This document shows, one piece after another, positions 16,060 through 22,281 of a stretch of DNA of 64,000 nt (its first letter is position 1; each line of letters starts with the position of its first letter). Made by a program: the position numbers and the translations under genes. The stretch is taken from positions 496,001-560,000 of the forward strand of contig NC_015164.1 of assembly GCF_000190575.1 (NCBI RefSeq), read 5' to 3'. Source of the stretch: Phocaeicola salanitronis DSM 18170 (GTDB taxonomy: Bacteria; Bacteroidota; Bacteroidia; Bacteroidales; Bacteroidaceae). The notes under the pieces are model-generated. The model had not been told where the DNA came from. It ran no database searches and was given only the letters and a program-made list of their open reading frames with translations.

Positions 16060-16647
16060 TTATAAACATCCATCATTATAAGATTTCAAGAACTCATCAA
16101 TCAATGATTTCGGATTACTTCTTGTAGTCCACATAATAGGTAAGTCGTAATATTCCAATTCGTGAACAATGACAGGAACTTCTTTACCTAATTGCTCTTT
16201 TATGACACCTTTTTTATGAAGTTCTTGAATAACAGAAATGATAATATCCATAAAGACCGACTGCATTTGGTCGTCTTGTTCATCCAACTTATTTTCTTCT
16301 CCATTTTTTTCGGCTCTCGAATACTCTTGTTGAGTATAGAATAAATTGGCTTCTTTAAAATACAGACGGAGATTCTTATCATTGCCGCCAATAGTACCCA
16401 CTTCGTTTTGTAGCCAAAAAGCATAATTCCATTTGGCTTCCATTAAACTACTGGCATTCCTTTTTGCTACTTCCACTTGAGTTAAAGTGTTATAGCCTAT
16501 TGTAATAACAGGACATCGGGGGTCGTCTTCAAGATTATCTTTCCAAAAGGAAATAGCATAGATATCTTTGATGTATTGTTTCCCCATTTTCTTAATCGCT
16601 TTTTCTGCTTTTGTATAAAAGCTTTCAAATAATGTTTCTCTATTCAT
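16060..16647 (-). CDS. Cassette protein, DUF4303-like layout
   Basis: A 195-residue soluble protein. The pattern 'KDIYAISFWKDNLEDDPRCP', then 'GYNTLTQVEVAKRNASSLME' and 'AKWNYAFWLQNEVGTIGG', resembles DUF4303, a domain seen in immunity contexts; this is a tentative call. Single-gene cassette with 9-nt matched ends. Confidence 0.7.
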   Translation of the reverse strand: MNRETLFESFYTKAEKAIKKMGKQYIKDIYAISFWKDNLEDDPRCPVITIGYNTLTQVEVAKRNASSLMEAKWNYAFWLQNEVGTIGGNDKNLRLYFKEANLFYTQQEYSRAEKNGEENKLDEQDDQMQSVFMDIIISVIQELHKKGVIKEQLGKEVPVIVHELEYYDLPIMWTTRSNPKSLIDEFLKSYNDGCL

Positions 16648-16667
16648 GATTTATATATTTTAGTTGG

Positions 16668-16715
16668 TAATGGTTTGGTGAGGAACAGCGTTCAGCTGTT
16701 ATCTCGACCTTGTTA
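16668..16715 (-). repeat. attC-like site 23 (class C)
   Basis: AACAGC/GCTGTT inner stem with loop GTTCA and GAG/CTC, GGT/ACC outer stems. The right end TTATCAATA recurs inverted before site 24 (9 of 9). Confidence 0.8.
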
Positions 16716-16756
16716 TCAATATATTGTTATTAAATGGAATAATATTCACATAGAGA

Positions 16757-17221
16757 TTATCTCTTTTTAGTGGATTTCTTACCAAACTTCATGAGCAGTT
16801 CTTTATAAGCCTGTGAGTATTTTTCTCCCCATACCATTTTGAAACATCTTCCTCGAGATTTGACTTTAGCATTTGAAAAATATTCAAATGCTTTCTGATA
16901 TTCTTTCCTTTCAAAATAAACGATTCCGACAAAATAATCTTTTTGGCCAGAGTCAAAACGTCCACTTTCTACATAATTATATTTATCAAGAATATTTCCC
17001 CAATATTGGGCGCTTTCAAAATCATTTAATGTAATATAAATGACAACAATATCTAATAACACATGAAAAGCTAATTCTTGCGATAACTTAGGTTCCTCTA
17101 ATTCATCCCAAATTTTTTTATCAATAGATAAAACTTTTTCGTAATCCTTATTTTTATAGTATGGACTAATTTCATTTGCCCATAAAATGATTGGATTATT
17201 TGGTGATAATTTATCTTCCAT
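16757..17221 (-). CDS. Small TPR cassette protein
   Basis: A 154-residue soluble protein made of two to three TPR-like helix pairs: 'YYKNKDYEKVLSIDKKIWDE', 'VVIYITLNDFESAQYWGNIL' and 'GIVYFERKEYQKAFEYFSNA'. It ends in a basic tail (GKKSTKKR). TPR immunity proteins are known in this setting; no specific partner can be named. Single-gene cassette. Confidence 0.75.
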   Translation of the reverse strand: MEDKLSPNNPIILWANEISPYYKNKDYEKVLSIDKKIWDELEEPKLSQELAFHVLLDIVVIYITLNDFESAQYWGNILDKYNYVESGRFDSGQKDYFVGIVYFERKEYQKAFEYFSNAKVKSRGRCFKMVWGEKYSQAYKELLMKFGKKSTKKR

Positions 17222-17246
17222 AATACTAAGAGAATTATATTATTGA

Positions 17247-17292
17247 TAATGGTTCAGCAGGGAACGCTGTTAAGCGTTATCCCGGTTTGTTA
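17247..17292 (-). repeat. attC-like site 24 (class D/E)
   Basis: AACGCT/AGCGTT inner stem as in class E, with a GTTCAGCAGGG leader as in class D, so it looks like a mosaic. The right end TTAGCAAAA recurs inverted at 18427-18435, which marks the last cassette boundary. Confidence 0.75.
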
Positions 17293-17300
17293 GCAAAATA

Positions 17301-17405
17301 TTATACCCATTCTAATATTGGGTTAGGTCTATGAACAAGATACCGTCTATTACCCGGAATTGAAAATATCATTCCTGCAATGCAATTTCGTTCAAATTCC
17401 TCTTT
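17301..17405 (-). pseudogene. Possible 3' gene remnant between the LRR gene and the array
   Basis: About 34 codons stay open between the LRR gene stop (17406-17408) and a TAA at 17301, in the same frame as the LRR gene. The reading includes 'GMIFSIPGNRRYLVHRPN' and 'PILEWV'. It is AT-rich, unlike the LRR gene. It could be the tail of a lost cassette gene, or chance open sequence. Confidence 0.3.
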
Positions 17406-18383
17406 TTACAATCCACAACGGCTCCATCCGTCTATCCGCATCTGAACCGCATCGATTTTCCAGACTTCCCCCACACGCTTCATCCAGAAACGATAATCAA
17501 GATTGATTCTTTCATCCTGCGCATAGATGTAAAGTTTGTTGCGGGAAACCTGTTCGGCATCAACCAGGCGGAAGGCGGCATACGTCCCCTCTGGAGAAAG
17601 CGACAAAGCGAGCGGCCGATACCCCATCCGTGGCTTCTCGGATACATACTGCTGCCAAATCTGCTGCAACTTCGGTCGCACATCCGGCGCATCAAAACCT
17701 GCCTGGTCGGTATATTTCTCCCATTGAGTCATGGCGGCAAAGAAAGCATACAGCACCTGTTCCGCCTGATGAACCGCATCAGCGTCCACCTCCAGCTTCT
17801 TCTTCGCCTGGTTTCGTTGCAACGAGGCGAACAGCTCCATCTGCTCCTGGGTAAAGAGGTCGTCAGGACGCAAGGAAAGGCGTTTATTGAAAGCAATGCC
17901 AAGCACCCCTTCATAGGTGATTTGAGTCTGCCGGACATGCAAATGACTCAGCTTCGGAAGCAGAGCTGCCAGATGCAACCCCTCATCGTCCAGCGACGTG
18001 GCACTCAAGTCCAACAAATCCACCTTACTTGCCTGCATCGTGGACAACCCCTTTCCCGTAATTGCAGGATTTCCTGCCAAAAGCAGATACTTCAAAGCGG
18101 GCATGGTGGCAAATACCGCAAAGCATGCGTCGGTAAGCTCCGCATATTCGATTCCTACATTGACCATTTTCTTGGCACCAGCCAGCGGTTGAACCTGTTC
18201 GTCTGTCAAAGGGTAATGCTTGACATGAAATCCCACCAAAGCAGGATAAGCGCCAATCTGTTGCATCACCTCCACAGACAGCTCGGGCATGAGCATCACC
18301 TTGTCGCCATCAAAAATCAGTTTGCCGTCCTCCCAGTCGATGGTACGTGCCCGCTTGGGAAAAGAAGTAAGTTCTTTTATCAT
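17406..18383 (-). CDS. LRR protein with NTF2-like C-terminal domain
   Basis: A 325-residue soluble protein. Residues about 70-165 are leucine-rich repeats (FATMPALKYLLLAGNPAITG; LAALLPKLSHLHVRQTQITY). Residues about 205-325 look like an NTF2-fold domain of the immunity type (AEQVLYAFFAAMTQWEKY at its start, 'WMKRVGEVWKIDAVQMRIDG' at its end). Its GC content is clearly higher than that of the cassettes to the left. It lies between site 24 and the candidate attI-like site. The 9-nt sequences flanking it match as in the cassettes, so it is probably the recombinase-proximal cassette. An immunity role is likely by family and context. Confidence 0.75.
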   Translation of the reverse strand: MIKELTSFPKRARTIDWEDGKLIFDGDKVMLMPELSVEVMQQIGAYPALVGFHVKHYPLTDEQVQPLAGAKKMVNVGIEYAELTDACFAVFATMPALKYLLLAGNPAITGKGLSTMQASKVDLLDLSATSLDDEGLHLAALLPKLSHLHVRQTQITYEGVLGIAFNKRLSLRPDDLFTQEQMELFASLQRNQAKKKLEVDADAVHQAEQVLYAFFAAMTQWEKYTDQAGFDAPDVRPKLQQIWQQYVSEKPRMGYRPLALSLSPEGTYAAFRLVDAEQVSRNKLYIYAQDERINLDYRFWMKRVGEVWKIDAVQMRIDGWSRCGL

Positions 18384-18426
18384 CGTTCTATCATTTTAAG
18401 GTAATCTTTGTTCATAGACTTTCTGT

Positions 18427-18497
18427 TTTTGCTAATTTGTTTATAAATACACCTGTAGGTATAGGATATTTCGATAACCGACACCCGGCAGGTGTGT
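18427..18497 (-). other. Candidate primary recombination (attI-like) site
   Basis: TTTTGCTAA at 18427-18435 is the exact inverse of the right end of site 24, so the last cassette ends here. Beyond it there is no hairpin of the attC-like kind. Instead two palindromic boxes lie 33 bp apart: ACACCTGTAGGTAT at about 18449-18462, and ACACC-N5-GGTGT at 18481-18495. These may be recombinase-binding boxes. The site lies between the recombinase stop and the LRR gene, where a primary insertion site would be expected. A role as recombinase terminator is less likely because no T-run follows. Confidence 0.5.
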
Positions 18498-18521
18498 TTC
18501 CTGATCTCTAATAGCCGCACC

Positions 18522-19628
18522 CTACGAATCATCCAGCGAATCAAGCGGATTTGGGATTTTAGCTTTGTGTGCATTCGATGTATGAAGATATATGGCTGTA
18601 GTCTTTATGTCGTTGTGTCCCAACAGTTCCTGTATCGTGTGCAAGTCTGTCCCTTGTTCCAAAAGGTGTGTGGCAAACGAGTGGCGGGCAGTGTGTACAT
18701 GCACTCGGTGCTTGATGCCCGCACGTTGTGCGGCTTCTTTCAGCACTTTCACCAATGCGCTTGCCGAGTACGGTTGTCCGGGCGTTTCGCCCTCAAACAG
18801 CCATTTCTTCGGTCGGTATTCACGGAAGTACCGCCGCAGCTCTTCCAGCAGTTTGGGCGAAAGCAGCGAGTAGCGGCATTTCTTGCCCTTACCCATGATA
18901 CGCACGGACATCATTTCGCTGTTGATGTCTTTTGGTGTGAGGTTCAGCAATTCACTACGCCGTAATCCGGCTGAATAAACCAAGGAAATCATGCAGTGAT
19001 GCTTGATGTTGGACAGTTGGTCGAGGATGCGTTTTATCTCGTTCTTGCTCAATACTTCCGGGACGGTCTTGTATTCTTTGGCTCGTGTGATGCCGCCGTA
19101 ATACTGCCGTTTCCCGCCTTTCACCTGCTCGTAGTAGAACTTGATGGCGTTGATGCGCATATTCTGCTGTGAAACAGAAATTTTCTTTTCGTTTACAAGA
19201 TAAAGAATGTACCTGTTGATGTCCGCCACTTTCAGGCGGTCGATGTTGCGCCCTTTGTGGTACTCCACGAAGTCGCTGAAATAAGCCCGGTAGGTCTTTA
19301 TGGTGGATGGGCTGTAGCGTTTCTGTTCCAGCAGTTCCAGATAGCCTTCCGGCAGCGTGTATTCCCTCTTGGGTCTGGGATGCCGCACATATACCCGGCT
19401 GTAATCAATATAGGCATGGGGAGAATAGCGGTCGTAGAAATCCGACAGCTTGAAAACAGCAGCCGCCATGCAAGCGGAATCCTTGCCGGTCATTTCCACG
19501 CCTGTATCTTGGGCGAGCAGCAGGGGGATTGCCCCGTTTCCTGCATACTCTATCCGGACATAATCCACACCATCCTTTTCTTCCTTGTGAAGAACGATGC
19601 TTCCTCTTTGCCTCTGAGCCTTGTCCAT
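18522..19628 (-). CDS. XerD/IntI-type tyrosine recombinase of the cassette array
   Basis: 368 residues. The first 90 form an extra N-terminal domain of unknown fold. Residues about 95-175 are a SAM-like core-binding domain (YSPSTIKTYRAYFSDFVEYH). The catalytic domain has all expected residues: R223 (SAGLRRSELL), a Lys near 247-249 (MGKGKK), H312 and R315 (HTARHSF), H338 (LLGHND) and Y347 (TTAIYLHT). It most likely moves the cassettes through the hairpin sites. I do not see the extra helix that marks true IntI integrases. It reads in the same direction as the cassettes, unlike classical integrons. The promoter is upstream at 19654-19683. Confidence 0.88.
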   Translation of the reverse strand: MDKAQRQRGSIVLHKEEKDGVDYVRIEYAGNGAIPLLLAQDTGVEMTGKDSACMAAAVFKLSDFYDRYSPHAYIDYSRVYVRHPRPKREYTLPEGYLELLEQKRYSPSTIKTYRAYFSDFVEYHKGRNIDRLKVADINRYILYLVNEKKISVSQQNMRINAIKFYYEQVKGGKRQYYGGITRAKEYKTVPEVLSKNEIKRILDQLSNIKHHCMISLVYSAGLRRSELLNLTPKDINSEMMSVRIMGKGKKCRYSLLSPKLLEELRRYFREYRPKKWLFEGETPGQPYSASALVKVLKEAAQRAGIKHRVHVHTARHSFATHLLEQGTDLHTIQELLGHNDIKTTAIYLHTSNAHKAKIPNPLDSLDDS

Positions 19629-19653
19629 GTCGTCGAAAGATTAATCATAAGCG

Positions 19654-19696
19654 CAAATATAGGAAAAGGATTGCAAAAACAAACCAGTTGGTCTGT
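19654..19696 (-). promoter_or_regulatory. Recombinase promoter overlapped by a TetR-type operator
   Basis: On the minus strand a TATATTTG -7 box (19661-19654) and a TTTG -33 box (19683-19680) are separated by 18 bases, the Bacteroides spacing. The palindrome ACAAACCA-GT-TGGTCTGT (19679-19696, one mismatch) covers the -33 box. Its size and form suit a TetR-family dimer, so the adjacent regulator probably represses the recombinase. Confidence 0.6.
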
Positions 19697-19759
19697 TTTA
19701 TTGTGTTAAAACACCTAATTTTAGATGATATGCGGGTGTGAGCGGGCGGAAAATCGGTT

Positions 19760-20371
19760 TCAGGCTTTCAACAAGGAGTAAATAAAATGCAGTTTCTTCC
19801 TCAGTTGCTTGATATTCAGACCTTGAAAAAATGATTGTTCAAAAGAGGAGCCGAAAAAGACTTGCCAGAACATTGAGGCCGTTTCTTCCACATCCAGGTC
19901 CTGACGCATTTCCCCGTTTTCTTTTGCCTTTTGGATGGCGGTCTCCCACAGCTGGAGATTCTGCTCGAATATGTTGGCCAGCTTTTTCTCTACATTCGGA
20001 TAATATAATCGCACTTGCATCAGCAGATGGTAGTAGTAGAAATTGAAGCAGCACCCGTTGGGATTGTTGCCGTCGTTAAGCATGTGCACAAGGCGGTTCA
20101 TGGTATTTTCCACACCCTCTACATATTGGTCGATAAACTCCGAAAACGAACCTCCCGTGAATTTGAACTTGTTTTCCAACTGCTGGGTGTTGAATACGTA
20201 TTTGTCCACTACTGCAACAAACAGGTCAAGTTTGAGAGGGAAATAATAAATCAGTCCGGCTTTTGACAACCCACAGGCTTTGGCTATTTCCATTTGGCTT
20301 GCTTTTTCGTAATTCATTTTGGCGAATACCCGTAATGCATTTTCCAATACTTCTTCCTTGTTGGTAAACAT
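19760..20371 (-). CDS. TetR/AcrR-family transcriptional regulator
   Basis: A 203-residue regulator. The N-terminal helix-turn-helix is typical: VLENALRVFAKMNYEKASQM, then 'EIAKACGLSKAGLIYYFPLK'. The C-terminal domain would bind a ligand or form the dimer. The frame extends to 20422, but a TATCTTTG -7 box at 20400-20407 lies inside that extension, so the ATG at 20371 is chosen. It lies upstream of the recombinase on the same strand, with an operator-like palindrome in the gap, and likely controls cassette movement. Confidence 0.85.
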   Translation of the reverse strand: MFTNKEEVLENALRVFAKMNYEKASQMEIAKACGLSKAGLIYYFPLKLDLFVAVVDKYVFNTQQLENKFKFTGGSFSEFIDQYVEGVENTMNRLVHMLNDGNNPNGCCFNFYYYHLLMQVRLYYPNVEKKLANIFEQNLQLWETAIQKAKENGEMRQDLDVEETASMFWQVFFGSSFEQSFFQGLNIKQLRKKLHFIYSLLKA

Positions 20372-20399
20372 ACTTCTTCTGTTATTTTGCTTTCTGTAA

Positions 20400-20407
20400 C
20401 AAAGATA
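20400..20407 (-). promoter_or_regulatory. -7 element of the TetR gene
   Basis: TATCTTTG on the minus strand, 29 bases before the chosen ATG. No clear -33 TTTG at the standard distance. Confidence 0.5.
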
Positions 20408-20865
20408 TGTATTTGAAACCATCTCACAATGGTTTTAATCTTTTTTTTGTATGGCTGATTATCGTTTTTTTTGGAGTATGATTAAAAAAAGTCTCGGCAC
20501 ACATCTTTCTATTTGCAAAACTCGAATCTGCCTTTCGATATGCGGAGTAATGATAGTTGGCCCGCTCATGACAGTTTTCCCATGATTCTGGAAAATAGAA
20601 ACAAACTGGATGTGGACGGATATTGTTTCCCCCGATTTCCTTCCGGTTCAAAGATATGGAGGCTGCGGGTATGATAAGAAAAGAGGGAACAGAATATTTG
20701 CACCTCCACAGGAAGAAAAAGATGGTAATCCCATCATGCTGTCCATCCATTGATGGATAGGCAAACATATTCTTCATGTTCACATTCTTTTGTATAGTAA
20801 TGAATTAAACAGATATGGCGCATTTTGTATTGAATCAAACGTTTAAACGGTTAAAGTCAGCATAC
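20408..20865. other. Gene-poor spacer between recombinase locus and toxin-antitoxin pair
   Basis: About 450 bases with no convincing gene. An open minus-strand frame at 20424-20783 has no conserved look. A perfect 10-bp palindrome (CGTTTAAACG, 20840-20849) lies just upstream of the next promoter and could be its operator. This may be an element boundary, since composition and gene content change here. Confidence 0.4.
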
Positions 20866-20868
20866 TTT

Positions 20869-20899
20869 TTTGTGGAATAATAATAAAGTAGTACCTTTG
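20869..20899 (+). promoter_or_regulatory. Promoter of the GNAT toxin-antitoxin pair
   Basis: TTTG at 20869-20872 and TACCTTTG at 20892-20899, with a 19-base spacer, is a textbook Bacteroides promoter. The antitoxin ATG follows 16 bases downstream. Confidence 0.75.
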
Positions 20900-20915
20900 C
20901 ATAAAATATACGATT

Positions 20916-21083
20916 ATGGCCATAACGATTAAGAACATCCCGGTTTTGGAAGGTGCTACGGCAGAGGATTTTGTGCGTAGTGCTGACAAGAATGCTGTAA
21001 AGGCAACGCCCCGTTTGTCGGCTACAGCCAAGAAACGGTTACAGAAAGTATTAGAGAAATCCCGTTCATTCCGTTTCAATTAA
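20916..21083 (+). CDS. Small antitoxin-like protein
   Basis: 55 residues, beginning MAITIKNIPVLEGATAEDFV with a basic, Lys-rich C-terminus (TAKKRLQKVLEKSRSFRFN). It starts 16 bases after a good promoter and stops two bases before the acetyltransferase ATG. The order of a small basic protein followed by a GNAT enzyme is the standard layout of acetyltransferase toxin-antitoxin pairs (AtaT/TacT type). The family is not named with certainty. Confidence 0.75.
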   Translation: MAITIKNIPVLEGATAEDFVRSADKNAVKATPRLSATAKKRLQKVLEKSRSFRFN

Positions 21084-21085
21084 GC

Positions 21086-21685
21086 ATGGACGAGATTTCC
21101 TTGTATGATGATTGCGTCATGCTTGCCTGCAATAAAGAGGTGCGTGATAATTGTCTCCCTTTCAGTTGTGGCGTGGACGACCTTGATGATTTTTTCATCA
21201 ATGATGCCGATTTGTATGCGGAAGAATTGTTGGGGAAGACTTATTGTTGGGTGACGACGGAAGCCCCGCACCGTATTGTGGCGTTGTTCACATTGTCGAA
21301 TGACAGTATCAAGACCAAGCTGATGCCCTCCAATGACAAAAACCGCTTCCAACGCAACATCGTCAATCCCAAGAGAGGACGCAGCTACCCGGCCGTGTTG
21401 ATTGGCAGATTGGGGGTTAATCGTGATTTTCAAAACTCACCGAGCCATGTCGGTCGACAGTTGATGTCTTTTATCAAGGACTGGTTCCGACATGAGGACA
21501 ACAAGACCGGATGCCGCTTTATCGTGGTGGATGCCTACAATGAGGACAAGGTGCTTCGCTATTATGAAAAAAATGGCTTTGTCCCCCTGTACAAGACAGA
21601 GGAAATAGAAAAGCAATACTATGATATTCCGCAGGACGAGCATCTGAAAACCCGCTTGCTGTATTTTGATTTGAAAAAGAAATAG
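21086..21685 (+). CDS. GNAT acetyltransferase, probable toxin
   Basis: A 199-residue GNAT-fold enzyme. The acetyl-CoA binding region reads LIGRLGVNRDFQNSPSHVGR (Q/RxxGxG/A variant), followed by 'CRFIVVDAYNEDKVLRYYEK' and 'NGFVPL', which is the usual motif B. GNAT toxins of this type acetylate charged tRNAs or ribosomal targets; this is known for AtaT/TacT and inferred here. The gene is translationally coupled to the small protein before it. It could also be an ordinary N-acetyltransferase. Confidence 0.8.
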   Translation: MDEISLYDDCVMLACNKEVRDNCLPFSCGVDDLDDFFINDADLYAEELLGKTYCWVTTEAPHRIVALFTLSNDSIKTKLMPSNDKNRFQRNIVNPKRGRSYPAVLIGRLGVNRDFQNSPSHVGRQLMSFIKDWFRHEDNKTGCRFIVVDAYNEDKVLRYYEKNGFVPLYKTEEIEKQYYDIPQDEHLKTRLLYFDLKKK

Positions 21686-21744
21686 AGCACCTTGGCGGAT
21701 ATGGTTTCCGATGTCCTTACTGGAAAAAGGTTTCAGCGACACGC

Positions 21745-22281
21745 CTATTTCTCAAAAAGCAGCATATATTCCACCTTCCTTCTTTTCTCTATGCTCGGAA
21801 TTACCCTGCCTTTGTAGCACCGGAAAGAAATGTATTCCTCATAGATGTCCCGGTCGCCGGCCTCCAGCTTTTGTATGAGCCTGCTTTTGGGTATGGACTT
21901 GCTGCCTAAAAGCCTGTACGGGCCCACCTGGTAGGCAAGACACGAAAGCAGCGTCGAATCACGCCCGAACCGGCGGAACAGGCGGCACAGCTTCATCAGG
22001 TCGGCCTGCAGGATGGAATCGCCCTGCGCCCGGGTGATGTTGTTGGTAAGCCGCTCGCCGGGGAGCACATGGTGTCCCCAGCCCACATAGGGCCAGTGCT
22101 TCTTCTCGCCATGCCAGCCTTCATGGTATTTCGTGCATAGGATGGCCCTCTCCAGCGGAGGAAGCCGGTACAGGGACAGAGCGGCGGATGGTGTTCCTCC
22201 TCCGTGCTTTCCCTGCCCGTACAGGGCCGCCGCTGCGCACAGGAGCAGCACGACGGCCGTTGTCGTTCTTGCATGTCTCAT
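21745..22281 (-). CDS. Conjugation-associated lysozyme
   Basis: A 178-residue exported muramidase-like enzyme: signal peptide (TTTAVVLLLCAAAALYG), then 'AILCTKYHEGWHGEKKHWPY' with a likely catalytic Glu, then 'VGWGHHVLPGERLTNNITRA', the GH24-like pattern. It would open peptidoglycan for assembly of the transfer channel. The ATG overlaps the coupling-protein stop (ATGA, 22278-22281), so it is the last gene of the transfer operon. Confidence 0.8.
   Translation of the reverse strand: MRHARTTTAVVLLLCAAAALYGQGKHGGGTPSAALSLYRLPPLERAILCTKYHEGWHGEKKHWPYVGWGHHVLPGERLTNNITRAQGDSILQADLMKLCRLFRRFGRDSTLLSCLAYQVGPYRLLGSKSIPKSRLIQKLEAGDRDIYEEYISFRCYKGRVIPSIEKRRKVEYMLLFEK

Noticed and set aside
1241..17292. 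CRISPR array suggested by many regularly recurring repeats
   Set aside because: Repeats are 44-48 bp hairpins of several sequence classes spaced 340-1310 bp apart with full genes between them; no cas genes are present.
20424..20783. Minus-strand open frame of 119 codons in the spacer
   Set aside because: No ribosome-binding or promoter support, odd residue composition, and no recognisable domain.
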